Notes under the pieces: model-generated
Told to the model about the DNA's origin: nothing
The model's input: only the letters and a program-made list of their open reading frames with translations
Databases searched by the model: none
Program-made: the position numbers and the translations under genes
Origin: Algoriphagus antarcticus
GTDB taxonomy: Bacteria; Bacteroidota; Bacteroidia; Cytophagales; Cyclobacteriaceae
Length of the DNA stretch: 64,000 nucleotides
Direction of reading: 5' to 3'
Assembly: GCF_002150685.1 (NCBI RefSeq)
Contig: NZ_MSSW01000009.1
Coordinates: 1-64,000, forward strand
Shown here: positions 33,236-43,062 of the stretch, in pieces
How the letters are laid out: every line of letters starts with the position of its first letter
How positions within the stretch are numbered: the first letter of the stretch is position 1

Positions 33236-36200
33236 TCAATCTACATCGTTTAATAATTCTTCCACAGCCTTTTCGAGCTGTTGGTCAGTGCCCCGGTCGA
33301 TTTTACCTGGCATATTTTTCACAAGAAACTCAGGCCTAGTCTCGTTGTTTTCCAACCATTCTCCAGCCTTATTTTTAGCAGATATTGGAACTGCTCCCCA
33401 TCGTGATCCATCTGGCAGTGCTTCCCAACCTGCAAATGAGCAAGTGCCCGGTGTAGGCATCCCTACCGTCTTACCAATTTTCAGATCTGTATATCCACAG
33501 GCAAAACAATGTCCATCGGAGTAATTAGCTTCGTTGAACATAGCTAAAGTTGGCTTAGTCCAACGTGAGGTAGGCTCATATCCTACAGATCGAGCCTCAG
33601 TAGCATAGGTCAGGAACTTTTCGCCCGTAAAAAACATCGCCAAATCAGCGACTAAATCACCACCTCCATTGAATCTGGTATCTACTATCACAGCCTCACG
33701 ATCATGATATTTACCCATCATTTCTTCATAAACATTCCGGTAAGGGCCGTCGCTCATGCCAGGGATATGCACATAGCCAAGTTTTCCATCAGATAAGCTA
33801 TCTACTTCAGCTTGATTGATTTTCACCCATCGCTTATATAGCAATTGATTTTCCGCTCTGAGCGATATAGGTTTTATTGTAAGCTGCTTTCTCTCCTTCG
33901 ATTCAGGATTTACTATTTCGAGTAGAGTAAACGTTTCAGCTTTTCGATTGAGAAACTTGGCAATATCAGTCTCAGCAGTAAGTGCTATACCATCTATTTT
34001 CTCGATGATCATCCCTTTTTTGATATCCAAATCTGCCTTATCCAAAGGCCCACCTTGTATGACTTCGGTGATTTTGATGCCGCTGCCATCATAATCGAAA
34101 TCCCAAAATACTCCCAAAGCAGCCGTAGCATCTGCCATATCAATAGAGCGAGAATACCTTGATCCGGCATGTGACACATTCAATTCGCCGATCATCTCTG
34201 AGATCATCTCAGAAAACTCATAACTATTACCTATAGATGGAAGGTATTTTTCATAATCTACTTTGGCTGAATCCCAATCAACTCCATGCATGTCAGGTGT
34301 GTAGAAAATGCCTTTTGTACGTAACCATACGTGCTCAAACATATACGCCATCTCTGCTTCTTTGTCATAAGTCATTTCTCCAGAAATTTTGATAGCCTCT
34401 TTTTTCATTCCATCCGGATTGATCTTGGAGATAGTACCATTGCTAAGTAGGTACAGATTCTTTTGTTCCTTGTCCCAAGCCAAATTTGCAGAATTAGCAT
34501 CAAGGCTTATTTCTTGTTTGGTTTCCTTTGTTCTGAGGTTTGTACTCCAGAGATTCATTCCTTTCTCGAATGCTGCTAAATAGTAGAGTTTCTCTCCGTC
34601 CTTGGACAAAACTGCATCTCCAAGAGAAGATGAGTGTATGGTCAATCTAGCTTTACGCTCTTCTATTCCTTCCCACTCAAACTTCAAATCTTCAACTTTC
34701 TTGTCTTTCTCCTTATCCTTTTCGTCCTTCGATTCATCTTCCTTCTCTTCCTTTTTATTTGCTTTTTCGATCTCTTTCACCAAATCAAAGTCCTCTTTTG
34801 ATAATGAGAATTTATCCCATGCAGTCTCGTCAAAAAAGAGTGTATAGACGTCATTCTGACTTTGCCCGCTAGTGGCATAGCTACGCAAACCATCTCTGTT
34901 GGAAAACCAAAGCATTTGTTTGCCCTCGTTCACCCACATCGCATTATCATCTCCATAACCGCTTTTCGTTAAGTTCTTCATCTTCTCTTTACCCGAGGCA
35001 TCCAAAAGAACTACCTCTGAATTTGCCATCGTAGGCCGATAAGTAGCCAAAAGCCACTTGCTATCTGGTGCCCAAGTGAAATACTGATCCCCGTCGCGCA
35101 TGTGAAAGAGTTCATCAGGAGTCATCAGCGTCACGCTTGTTTTGGTATTCAAATCAAGAACTTTCAAGGTTCTTCTTCCTTCCACAAAAGCTAGCTTTTT
35201 TCCATCGGGAGAAAACTTCGGCAGATATGCCTCTTCCTCCAAACTTACCAATGGCTTTTCTTTAAGTAGCGTGGAAGCAAAGAAAAACGGCTCCTCTGAT
35301 CTGACTTTTGTACTCTGATATATTTGCCATTTCCCATCTCTTTCACTCGCATAAACTAGTGATTTTCCATCAGGAGCAAATTCCACAAATCGCTCCTGCT
35401 CTGGAGTATTCGTGATTCTTTTGGTCAAAGAACCATCCACAGAAGTCACAAAAACTTCTCCCCTCGCCACAAAAGCGATCTCTTTGCCGTCTGGAGAAAT
35501 AGACATTTCTCTCACGCCACCATTGATAGCGATATAATTATCAGAATTAGCAATCGCCTGTGTCTGAAGTGTAACCTCAAGCTTATTCGGAGTTTCACCT
35601 TTGCGCAGCGTATAGAGCTCACCGTCATATCCAAAACTCATCAGCCCATCATCAGAAATGGTAAGAAACCGAACAGGAAAATTCTCAAGTGATGTAAGAG
35701 CCTCCGTTTGAGCTGGATTTGAAGCATTCATAGCAAAGACATTGAAGCTTCCATTGGTCTCACTGAGGTAGTAGATCTCGGATTCATCAGGAGAAAAGAC
35801 CGGATTTCTATCTTCACCATAAAAAGTTGTCAGCATCTTATGCGCATTGGTTTTAGCATCATAGATCCAAATATCGCGGGCAATACCAGACTCATGATGC
35901 TTTCGCCATTCATTTTCTCCCCCCTTTTTATCATGATAGATCATCTTGCTTCCATCCTTGCTGATTGTCACATATTCGGCAGGAATCGTGAAGATTTGAT
36001 CTACCCTTCCTCCTTTTCGAGGAACGGAATAAAGCTCTGGCTGAGAGCCAGTAGGATATTGCCTGTGGGCTGCTATATCCATTCTTTGTGTCCCAAAAAT
36101 CACCGATTGATCATCGGCTGAGAATTCAAAAGGTTGCTCGTCATTGGAATGGAATGTTAATCTCGTTGCCGCTCCACCATCCGGACTCATTGTAAATATG

Positions 36201-36484
36201 TCAAAGTTCCCGTAGCGATCAGACGCGAATGCAATCGACTTCCCATCTCGGCTCCACACAGCCTGATAATCATGTGCTTCATGGAAAGTAATCTGTCGTG
36301 CAGCGCCACCGGTACTAGCTACCAAATACAGATCTCCTTTATATGTGAAAACTACCTGACTCCCATCTGGAGAAATAGCGGGATAACGCATCCAATTAGG
36401 CGCATCCAGAGCGAATGTGATATTGCCAAGCAGACAACTAAGAAGAATTGTGAAAATCTTAAGTATTTTATTCATAGTGTTCAA
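33236..36484 (-). CDS. Tricorn-like S41 family peptidase with PD40 propeller and PDZ domain
   Basis: A 1082-residue exported protease. A signal peptide (about residues 1-25) is followed by two stretches of PD40 beta-propeller repeats (PAISPDGSQVVFTYKGDLY near 34 and many similar), an extremely charged Lys/Glu/Asp linker near residues 565-600, a core domain, a PDZ domain (GIKITEVIQGGPLDKADL, near 800) and the C-terminal S41 peptidase with the nucleophile region MPTPGTCSFAGWEAL. The order matches archaeal tricorn protease. It would degrade peptides in the periplasm. An alternative start lies at Met 4. It is a single-gene unit. Confidence 0.9.
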   Translation of the reverse strand: MNTMNKILKIFTILLSCLLGNITFALDAPNWMRYPAISPDGSQVVFTYKGDLYLVASTGGAARQITFHEAHDYQAVWSRDGKSIAFASDRYGNFDIFTMSPDGGAATRLTFHSNDEQPFEFSADDQSVIFGTQRMDIAAHRQYPTGSQPELYSVPRKGGRVDQIFTIPAEYVTISKDGSKMIYHDKKGGENEWRKHHESGIARDIWIYDAKTNAHKMLTTFYGEDRNPVFSPDESEIYYLSETNGSFNVFAMNASNPAQTEALTSLENFPVRFLTISDDGLMSFGYDGELYTLRKGETPNKLEVTLQTQAIANSDNYIAINGGVREMSISPDGKEIAFVARGEVFVTSVDGSLTKRITNTPEQERFVEFAPDGKSLVYASERDGKWQIYQSTKVRSEEPFFFASTLLKEKPLVSLEEEAYLPKFSPDGKKLAFVEGRRTLKVLDLNTKTSVTLMTPDELFHMRDGDQYFTWAPDSKWLLATYRPTMANSEVVLLDASGKEKMKNLTKSGYGDDNAMWVNEGKQMLWFSNRDGLRSYATSGQSQNDVYTLFFDETAWDKFSLSKEDFDLVKEIEKANKKEEKEDESKDEKDKEKDKKVEDLKFEWEGIEERKARLTIHSSSLGDAVLSKDGEKLYYLAAFEKGMNLWSTNLRTKETKQEISLDANSANLAWDKEQKNLYLLSNGTISKINPDGMKKEAIKISGEMTYDKEAEMAYMFEHVWLRTKGIFYTPDMHGVDWDSAKVDYEKYLPSIGNSYEFSEMISEMIGELNVSHAGSRYSRSIDMADATAALGVFWDFDYDGSGIKITEVIQGGPLDKADLDIKKGMIIEKIDGIALTAETDIAKFLNRKAETFTLLEIVNPESKERKQLTIKPISLRAENQLLYKRWVKINQAEVDSLSDGKLGYVHIPGMSDGPYRNVYEEMMGKYHDREAVIVDTRFNGGGDLVADLAMFFTGEKFLTYATEARSVGYEPTSRWTKPTLAMFNEANYSDGHCFACGYTDLKIGKTVGMPTPGTCSFAGWEALPDGSRWGAVPISAKNKAGEWLENNETRPEFLVKNMPGKIDRGTDQQLEKAVEELLNDVD

Positions 36485-36616
36485 ATTTATTTTTGAAAGT
36501 AATCAAAATTGTAATTTCTATTTACTCACATTTTTTGATCGGTACTTTTCGGCGTAAATGAGATTAAAAAGCTCTAATGGATTAAAGCTTTCCTTCATTC
36601 CTTAGGCAGACAAGAC

Positions 36617-36624
36617 TATATTTG
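36617..36624 (+). promoter_or_regulatory. Candidate -7 promoter element of tyrS
   Basis: TATATTTG matches TAnnTTTG exactly, 24 bases before the tyrS start codon. No clear TTG at the -33 distance is visible. Confidence 0.4.
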
Positions 36625-36648
36625 CACCTCCAAAAATCAACGCATTAG

Positions 36649-37941
36649 ATGAATTCATTTATAGAAGAATTACGCTGGAGAGGCATGCTTCAGGATATGA
36701 CTCCGGAAATCGAAGAACACCTGACTAAAGGAATGGCTTCGGCCTATCTAGGCTTCGACCCTACGGCGGATTCCTTACACATAGGTCACTTGGTGGGAGT
36801 GATGACGCTTTTACACTTCCAACGTGCTGGTCACAAGCCATTTGCATTAGTTGGCGGTGCCACTGGGATGATCGGAGATCCTTCCTTCAAATCCACGGAG
36901 AGAAATCTCTTGGATAAAAACACTCTCGATCATAATGTGGCTTGCATACAAGGACAGCTTTCGAAGTTTTTGGATTTTTCCGGCTCTACTTCTAATAAAG
37001 CTGAGCTCGTAAACAATTATGATTGGATGTCAGAATTCAGCTTTTTGGATTTCATTCGCGATATAGGCAAGCATATCACCGTGAACTATATGATGTCTAA
37101 AGACTCTGTGAAAAGACGTCTGGAGGATGGACATGGACTTTCTTTCACAGAATTCACATATCAGCTGATCCAAGGCTATGATTTTTACCATTTGTGGAAA
37201 AATAAAAACTGCTCCATTCAGCTGGGTGGATCAGATCAATGGGGAAATATAGTAACCGGTACGGAATTGATCAGAAAAATGGGCGGAGGAAGCGCCTATG
37301 CTTTGACGGTGCCTTTGATCACTAAAGCTGACGGAACTAAGTTCGGCAAAACCGAAGGTGGTTCTGTGTGGCTGGATCCTGAGAAAACTTCTCCTTACGC
37401 TTTCTACCAATTTTGGCTGAATGTATCTGACGGAGATGCTTCAAAATACATTCGCATTTTCACAATTTTGGATCAAGAAACCATCGAAAAACTAGAAACT
37501 GAGCATGCAGAAGCACCTCACCTTCGCATATTGCAAAAGGAAATAGCAAAGCAAATCACCATCATGGTTCATGGAAATTCTGATTATGAGATGGCTGTGA
37601 AGGCTTCAGAAATATTGTTTGGCAAGTCTTCAACTGAGGACTTGGCAGCATTGGACGAGCGTACTTTCCTACAGGTTTTCGAAGGAGTCCCTCAAGTTCA
37701 GGTTAGTCCGGAGGAATATTCAGGATTAACCTCAATTTTGGATCTCTTTGGAGACATCACGCAGGGTGTTGTTTTTGCTTCAAAAGGAGAAGCCAGAAAA
37801 ATGATCCTAGGTGGTGGAGTGAGCATAAACAAAGAAAAACTAACCGATCCAACTGCTTCCATAAATTTGACTCTTCTTCAGGATAAGTATTTACTTGTGC
37901 AAAAAGGCAAGAAAAATTATTGCATCGTGGAAGTGACGTAA
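36649..37941 (+). CDS. tyrS: Tyrosyl-tRNA synthetase
   Basis: A 430-residue class I synthetase. The HIGH motif is at residues 44-47 (SLHIGHLVG), the tyrosine-binding region shows [11 protein letters not shown] and [21 protein letters not shown] precedes the KMSKS-like loop KFGKTEGG (near 229), and a C-terminal S4-like RNA-binding domain begins near 360 ([18 protein letters not shown]). The length is standard for the TyrRS-1 type. It forms its own transcription unit. Confidence 0.97.
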   Translation: MNSFIEELRWRGMLQDMTPEIEEHLTKGMASAYLGFDPTADSLHIGHLVGVMTLLHFQRAGHKPFALVGGATGMIGDPSFKSTERNLLDKNTLDHNVACIQGQLSKFLDFSGSTSNKAELVNNYDWMSEFSFLDFIRDIGKHITVNYMMSKDSVKRRLEDGHGLSFTEFTYQLIQGYDFYHLWKNKNCSIQLGGSDQWGNIVTGTELIRKMGGGSAYALTVPLITKADGTKFGKTEGGSVWLDPEKTSPYAFYQFWLNVSDGDASKYIRIFTILDQETIEKLETEHAEAPHLRILQKEIAKQITIMVHGNSDYEMAVKASEILFGKSSTEDLAALDERTFLQVFEGVPQVQVSPEEYSGLTSILDLFGDITQGVVFASKGEARKMILGGGVSINKEKLTDPTASINLTLLQDKYLLVQKGKKNYCIVEVT

Positions 37942-37960
37942 CTACATGATACTCACTCAA

Positions 37961-37998
37961 AAAAAGGCGTTAGGGATTTACTAAAGCCTTTTTTTTAT
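37961..37998 (+). terminator. Intrinsic terminator of tyrS
   Basis: AAGGC and TTAG pair with CTAA and GCCTT around a seven-base loop, with one internal mismatch, followed by a T-run, about 20 bases after the stop codon. Confidence 0.75.
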
Positions 37999-38090
37999 GC
38001 ATTTCAGCTAAATTTAACCTGAGTGAAAGCCTGTTTTTGACCCAAGTTTAATATCTTTGAATTCTATTTTTAGAAAAAGAATCAAACCCC

Positions 38091-38786
38091 ATGGCAGGAG
38101 AGAAAAATAAAGAAAAACTCATTTTAGACTCAGCAGTTTCACTTTTCACTTCCAAAGGCTATTTAGCCACCAGAATGGAAGATGTGGCCAAATCAGCAGG
38201 AATCAGTAAAGGCCTCACCTATTTTTATTTCAAGAATAAGGAAGACCTTTTCATGGCTTTGACCAAAAAAGCCTTCGACCAATTCAAGGATGAGTTCAGG
38301 GACGTGTACAGATCCAAAGGAAAATCAGGATTGGAAATGCTCTCGGATCTTATGGTGAAAATCGTAGCCTTTGCGAAAGCAAATCAAGTCTATTACGATG
38401 CTATTCTTAATTTTCTGGATCTCCTCAAGAAATATAATAACCCAGAAACACGCAAGCTAATTGATCCAAAAACGATGGAGTCTGTACATTTCCAAAAACT
38501 TTTGGAAATTCATCACGAGCCCGCCAAAATCGGTAGTATGATGGTCAGTCAAGGTATCAAAGACGGAAGTATTCGAGCGGAACTACAGCCAGAAATCACG
38601 TTTTACACCGTCTGGAGCATGATCATAGGCTATGAGAAAATGCTTGGACCTATTGATTACGAAGGCAAAGATCTTAAAATCCACCCAGAAAACTGGGAGC
38701 CAGGATTCCTTCGACTGATGCAGGAAATGCTAAAAGGCACTATCCAAGCAACCAAGAAGACTACGGTACAAGGAAGTTTATTCTAA
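38091..38786 (+). CDS. TetR/AcrR family transcriptional regulator
   Basis: A 231-residue regulator. The N-terminal DNA-binding domain is clear: ILDSAVSLFTSKGYLATRMEDVAKSAGISKGLTYFYFKNKEDLF (in parts, residues 11-55), with the recognition helix in the ISKGLTYFYF segment. The all-alpha C-terminal ligand domain ends in a basic tail. It is a single-gene unit between tyrS and the convergent peptide transporter. The regulon and ligand are unknown; the transporter next door, on the other strand, is a possible but unproven target. Confidence 0.92.
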   Translation: MAGEKNKEKLILDSAVSLFTSKGYLATRMEDVAKSAGISKGLTYFYFKNKEDLFMALTKKAFDQFKDEFRDVYRSKGKSGLEMLSDLMVKIVAFAKANQVYYDAILNFLDLLKKYNNPETRKLIDPKTMESVHFQKLLEIHHEPAKIGSMMVSQGIKDGSIRAELQPEITFYTVWSMIIGYEKMLGPIDYEGKDLKIHPENWEPGFLRLMQEMLKGTIQATKKTTVQGSLF

Positions 38787-38804
38787 CAGAAATGGAATGG
38801 TAAC

Positions 38805-38842
38805 AAACAAGAAAGGCTGTCGATGGACAGCCTTTCTTGTTT
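38805..38842. terminator. Bidirectional terminator, 17-bp perfect stem
   Basis: AAACAAGAAAGGCTGTC (38805-38821) and its complement (38826-38842) with loop GATG, between the convergent TetR and peptide transporter genes. Confidence 0.88.
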
Positions 38843-38864
38843 ACAACCTATAATATAAGGAAGG

Positions 38865-40490
38865 TTAATTCACCTCTCCCATCATTTTTTTGATCATTGG
38901 TCTTAAGATGAACAATAGCGCTGCAGAACCAAACACAGTATAAATAATCATCATATACTGATCCGGCATTTGCGCCAATGCTTCTTCAGTCCCGCCACTG
39001 GCTTCACCAGCGATCAGACCTGCAAATAGATTCCCCAAGGCAATTGATAAGAACCAGATCCCCATCATTTGACCTCCATAACCTTGAGGAGCTAATTTGG
39101 TCACCAAACTCAATCCCACTGGAGACAAACTCAACTCACCGAAAGTATGAAGCATATAGGTAACCAGAAGCCAAGTAGGTGCAGCCAAATCACCGGACGC
39201 TGCTATCTTGGTAGCGAAATACATGACAAAAAAACCAACGCCTAAAAGCAGAAGACCAAAAGTGAATTTCAAAGGAGAACTCGGCTCTAGATTTCTTCTA
39301 CCTAACCATACCCAGAGTGCTCCAAAAATAGGCGCAAAAATTATAATAAATAAGGAATTTACAGATTGAAAATAACTGGTAGGAATCTCCCAACCGAGGA
39401 TGGTTCTGTCTGTAAATCTATCTGCAAAAAGATTCAAGGTGGATCCTGCCTGCTCAAATCCAGACCAAAACATTGCCGAGAAAAGGAATAAAATAGCGAT
39501 TACGCCTACTTTGTTTTTATCTGATTTATTTAGCCCGCCAAATGCGATCACGTAGCCTAAGTATCCAAAAGCAACAATAGCAATTACAGTCCCTGATGCT
39601 CCAGCGATCGCTGAAGCGTCTACTGGCACTACTCCCATCAAAAGAATCCCAATCACTGCAACTAACACGATTCCCAAATAGGTCACTACAGATTTCAGCT
39701 TTTTCTGACTTGAAAGCTCCTTCGGGGTTTCCACCACAGGTGGATCACCAAGTCCTTCTAGAAGTCCTGCAGACAATTTGTATTGAATAAGTCCAAAGAC
39801 CATCCCTAGACCAGCAAGACCAAAGCCCAAGTGCATGTCATAAGTTGCCAGCGTACCACAAGCAATCGGTGCTATAAAACCACCGATGTTTATCCCCATG
39901 TAGAAAATAGAAAAACCAGCATCTCTCTTTGTGCTTCCTTTTGGATAAAGCTGTCCTACAATTGAGCTAATATTTGGTTTCAAAAGCCCCGTACCAACTA
40001 CAATTAAAATCAATCCAAGAAAAAAGGAAGTGGTATCAAGCGTACTTAACTCAGGTTTAATAGAATGATCTCCCGAAATCAAAGCCATTATTCCAGGAAG
40101 AGCCATGGTAAAGTGACCAATTGCGATAATAATCCCACCATACCAAACAGACTTTTTCAATCCAAAAAGCCTATCGGCAAGCCAGCCGCCTGGCAAAGCC
40201 AGCAGATAAACTCCCATCGTATATAAACCATAAATAGCTCCGGAGGTCTGGTCATCAAAACCTAAACCGCCTTCTGCAATAGCCATGGTCATAAAAAGAA
40301 TGAGTAATGCCCGCATGCCATAATAGCTGAATCGTTCCCACATTTCTGTAAAAAAGAGAGTCATCAGGCCTTTTGGATGGCCAAAAATAGTAGGGCCAAT
40401 AAATTCAGGAATAAGTTGTTTTTCCAAGGATAGTTTTATTTGGGTGAAGTAAATTTTACAATGATAAACCTTTTTAGGGCTTGTTTCCAA
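38865..40490 (-). CDS. Peptide MFS transporter (POT/PTR family)
   Basis: A proton-coupled di- and tripeptide importer of up to 541 residues with about 14 hydrophobic helices. The POT motif ExxERFxYY appears as TEMWERFSYYGMRALL (near 49), and the second signature GTGLLKPNISSIVGQLYP lies near 168. The N-terminus is uncertain: the ATG at 40490 adds about 21 polar residues, while an internal TTG just before EKQLIPEF would give a start more typical of the family. It stands alone, divergent from pckA. Confidence 0.9.
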   Translation of the reverse strand: METSPKKVYHCKIYFTQIKLSLEKQLIPEFIGPTIFGHPKGLMTLFFTEMWERFSYYGMRALLILFMTMAIAEGGLGFDDQTSGAIYGLYTMGVYLLALPGGWLADRLFGLKKSVWYGGIIIAIGHFTMALPGIMALISGDHSIKPELSTLDTTSFFLGLILIVVGTGLLKPNISSIVGQLYPKGSTKRDAGFSIFYMGINIGGFIAPIACGTLATYDMHLGFGLAGLGMVFGLIQYKLSAGLLEGLGDPPVVETPKELSSQKKLKSVVTYLGIVLVAVIGILLMGVVPVDASAIAGASGTVIAIVAFGYLGYVIAFGGLNKSDKNKVGVIAILFLFSAMFWSGFEQAGSTLNLFADRFTDRTILGWEIPTSYFQSVNSLFIIIFAPIFGALWVWLGRRNLEPSSPLKFTFGLLLLGVGFFVMYFATKIAASGDLAAPTWLLVTYMLHTFGELSLSPVGLSLVTKLAPQGYGGQMMGIWFLSIALGNLFAGLIAGEASGGTEEALAQMPDQYMMIIYTVFGSAALLFILRPMIKKMMGEVN

Positions 40491-40607
40491 AGTTAAAGCA
40501 TCTCAATTAAAACGGCATACCCAATTATTACACCGTTGGAAAAGTGTACTATTAGCATCTCTTTTGAAGAAGGAATGAACTTCCAAATAAACAATTGTTT
40601 TAGTAAC

Positions 40608-40619
40608 GCAATCGATTGT
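40608..40619. promoter_or_regulatory. LacI-family-like operator candidate upstream of pckA
   Basis: GCAATCGATTGT contains the perfect 10-bp palindrome CAATCGATTG with central CG. It lies 24 bases upstream of the -33 element of pckA and in the shared region with the divergent peptide transporter. ACGCAATCG and the following TTG match the complement of the site at 2675-2686. Confidence 0.45.
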
Positions 40620-40642
40620 AATTAAAAATAAAGCGCTTTTTA

Positions 40643-40675
40643 TTGCTTAATGTAGAAGGGATTTTAGTAGTTTTG
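40643..40675 (+). promoter_or_regulatory. Candidate promoter of pckA
   Basis: TTG (40643-40645) and TAGTTTTG (40668-40675), spaced by 22 bases, slightly longer than usual. The start codon follows 35 bases later. Confidence 0.5.
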
Positions 40676-40710
40676 TGAAGACAATTTTTAGATTGTAAAC
40701 CCAAATATTT

Positions 40711-42309
40711 ATGCAGGAACTAGATCTGGCAACCCAGACTTCTCCTCTGGCTTTTCTCAGCTCTACAGCTTTCAGAAAAGTTCACTCCAATCTTCCACCA
40801 GCCGAGCTGGTGGAAATTGCTTTAGCTCGAAAAGAAGGAAAACTCACTTCTACTGGTGCTTTGATGGCTGATACCGGCAAATTCACCGGGAGATCGCCAA
40901 AAGACCGTTACATCGTACTAGACGATAAAACTAGAGACTCCGTCTGGTGGGGAGAAATCAACATTCCTTTTGACTCTGATAAATTCAATTTGCTATTGGA
41001 GAAAATGAAAGTATTTCTAGCCGACAAAGAGCTTTTCGTCAGAGATGCTTATGCTGGAGCAGATGAGAATCACAGACTCAATTTGAAGGTGATTAACACC
41101 AAAGCATGGCACAACCTCTTTTGCCATAACATGTTTCTGAGGCCATCTGAATCTGAATTGAAAGACTTCAAGCATGACTTTACTATCATCTGTGCACCGG
41201 AATTTAAAGCTGATCCTGAAACTGACGGAACCAAAAATTCAAATTTTGCAATCATCAATCTTACCGAACGAATCGTTTTGATCGGAGGAACTGGCTATGC
41301 TGGTGAGATTAAAAAAGGCATTTTTTCAGTATTAAATTTCATACTTCCTCATGATAGAAATGTGCTTTCTATGCATTGCTCGGCTAATGTCGGATCAAAT
41401 GGAGATAGCGCTATTTTCTTTGGCCTTTCAGGCACGGGAAAGACCACCCTTTCTGCTGATCCAAATAGAAGTCTCATCGGAGACGACGAACATGGCTGGA
41501 CTGAAGATGGAGTATTTAACTTCGAAGGTGGGTGCTATGCTAAAGTCATAGACCTAAGTAGAGAAAAAGAACCCGAAATCTGGGATGCGATCAGGTTTGG
41601 ATCAATAGTAGAAAACACACGATTCAAAGGAAACTCTAGAGAGGTAGATTATACGAATAAATCTGTAACCGAAAATACCAGAACCGCCTACCCTATTGAT
41701 TTTATTCCAAACGCGCTAAATCCATCCAAAGCAGGAATTCCAAAGAACATTTTTTTCCTGACAGCAGATGCTTTTGGCGTAATACCTCCCATCTCTAAAT
41801 TGAATAAAAGTCAGGCTATGTACCATTTCATTTCTGGCTACACTGCAAAAGTTGCAGGTACTGAAATGGGTATTATCGAGCCAAAATTGACATTTTCAGC
41901 CTGTTTTGGCGCAGCTTTTCTTCCTCTTCATCCGACTAAGTATGCTTCATTATTTGGTGAAAAAATGGAGAAATACGATACAAATGTATGGTTAATCAAC
42001 ACAGGCTGGACTGGTGGGCCTTACGGAGTAGGCTCTAGAATGAAGTTGACTTATACCAGAGCGATGATTGCTGCAGCCCTAGATGGGAAATTAGATCATG
42101 TGGAATATAGAAAGCATCAGGTTTTTGGTATAGATATACCTCAGGAATGTCCAAATGTACCATCAGAGATACTTAATCCTAGAGTTACATGGAAGGACGT
42201 AGATGCTTATGATAGACAAGCTTCTGAACTTGCAGCTGCATTTAAGTCCAATTTTGAGAAATTCAAGGACTTTGCAACAGAAGATATCCTAAAAGGAGCT
42301 CCACTCTAA
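40711..42309 (+). CDS. pckA: Phosphoenolpyruvate carboxykinase (ATP)
   Basis: A 532-residue enzyme decarboxylating and phosphorylating oxaloacetate to phosphoenolpyruvate at the entry to gluconeogenesis. The P-loop is GLSGTGKTTL (residues 238-247). Other signatures are the early TGRSPKDRYIV, LHCSANVG-like MHCSANVGSNGD, and the metal and substrate loop SLIGDDEHGW with GVFNFEGGCYAK. The ATP-type is shown by the length and by the TRAMI adenine-site region. It is a single-gene unit. A LacI-like operator candidate and a promoter precede it, which fits sugar-dependent control. Confidence 0.97.
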   Translation: MQELDLATQTSPLAFLSSTAFRKVHSNLPPAELVEIALARKEGKLTSTGALMADTGKFTGRSPKDRYIVLDDKTRDSVWWGEINIPFDSDKFNLLLEKMKVFLADKELFVRDAYAGADENHRLNLKVINTKAWHNLFCHNMFLRPSESELKDFKHDFTIICAPEFKADPETDGTKNSNFAIINLTERIVLIGGTGYAGEIKKGIFSVLNFILPHDRNVLSMHCSANVGSNGDSAIFFGLSGTGKTTLSADPNRSLIGDDEHGWTEDGVFNFEGGCYAKVIDLSREKEPEIWDAIRFGSIVENTRFKGNSREVDYTNKSVTENTRTAYPIDFIPNALNPSKAGIPKNIFFLTADAFGVIPPISKLNKSQAMYHFISGYTAKVAGTEMGIIEPKLTFSACFGAAFLPLHPTKYASLFGEKMEKYDTNVWLINTGWTGGPYGVGSRMKLTYTRAMIAAALDGKLDHVEYRKHQVFGIDIPQECPNVPSEILNPRVTWKDVDAYDRQASELAAAFKSNFEKFKDFATEDILKGAPL

Positions 42310-42569
42310 TCCTAAATAAAACTTCTTCTTTACAGGTAAGCTGCCTTGTTTTGAAATTTTATTAACTGTTGATTAGTAATGAATTAAAAAATATAGTAGG
42401 CATGAAATGCTTTTTTAGTTACTTGGAAAGGATTTCTATGGAAACAAATAAGAATTCTGATTTATTTCTAATCTATAAATCGAGTGCTAAAACTTTACTG
42501 AATTATTATATTTTTGTATTCCTGAAAATTTAAAAAAATCCAGATCAGAAAATAACGAAACCTATAAAG

Positions 42570-43007
42570 ATGAAGACAGCAGAATTGATTACAGAGAAAG
42601 GGACCATGAAAGTGGAGTTTTACGAGAAAGATGCCCCTATTGCAGTTCAAAATTTCATTGATCTCTCAAAAAAAGGATTTTATGATGGATTGACATTCCA
42701 CAGAGTTATTCCAAATTTTGTGATTCAGGGAGGTTGCCCTAAAGGAAATGGAACTGGTGGACCTGGTTATCACATCAAATGCGAACTAGACGGAGAAAAC
42801 CAGTATCATGACCGTGGAGTACTTTCTATGGCACACGCTGGCAGAAATACTGGCGGATCTCAATTCTTTATTTGCCATAGCCGTGATAACACAGCTCATT
42901 TAGACAAAAATCACACTTGTTTCGGCAAAGTAGTTGAAGGCTTGGACATAATTGACGAGATCAAAGCAGGAGACAAAATCGAGAAAATCACGATCTCCGA
43001 ATCATAA
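42570..43007 (+). CDS. Cyclophilin-type peptidylprolyl isomerase
   Basis: A 145-residue cytoplasmic proline isomerase. The catalytic arginine lies in LTFHRVIPNFVIQGG (near 50), with GTGGPGY, LSMAHAGRNTGGSQFFI and HLDKNHTCFGKVVEG following as the conserved cyclophilin core. No signal peptide, so it acts in the cytoplasm. It has about 260 bases of upstream non-coding DNA with a -7-like TATTTTTG at 42509-42516, and a strong shared terminator. Confidence 0.95.
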   Translation: MKTAELITEKGTMKVEFYEKDAPIAVQNFIDLSKKGFYDGLTFHRVIPNFVIQGGCPKGNGTGGPGYHIKCELDGENQYHDRGVLSMAHAGRNTGGSQFFICHSRDNTAHLDKNHTCFGKVVEGLDIIDEIKAGDKIEKITISES

Positions 43008-43026
43008 AAACCAGAGACTTAAAGCC

Positions 43027-43062
43027 AAAAGGCTCCATTCGTTTAAGAATGGAGCCTTTTTT
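43027..43062. terminator. Bidirectional terminator after cyclophilin and ceramidase-like pseudogene
   Basis: AAAAGGCTCCATTC (43027-43040) pairs with GAATGGAGCCTTTT (43047-43060), loop GTTTAA, with T-runs in both directions. Confidence 0.9.

Noticed and set aside
42400..42536. Short 43-codon frame upstream of the cyclophilin gene
   Set aside because: It spans a promoter-like TATTTTTG element and has a random-looking composition; more likely leader DNA.
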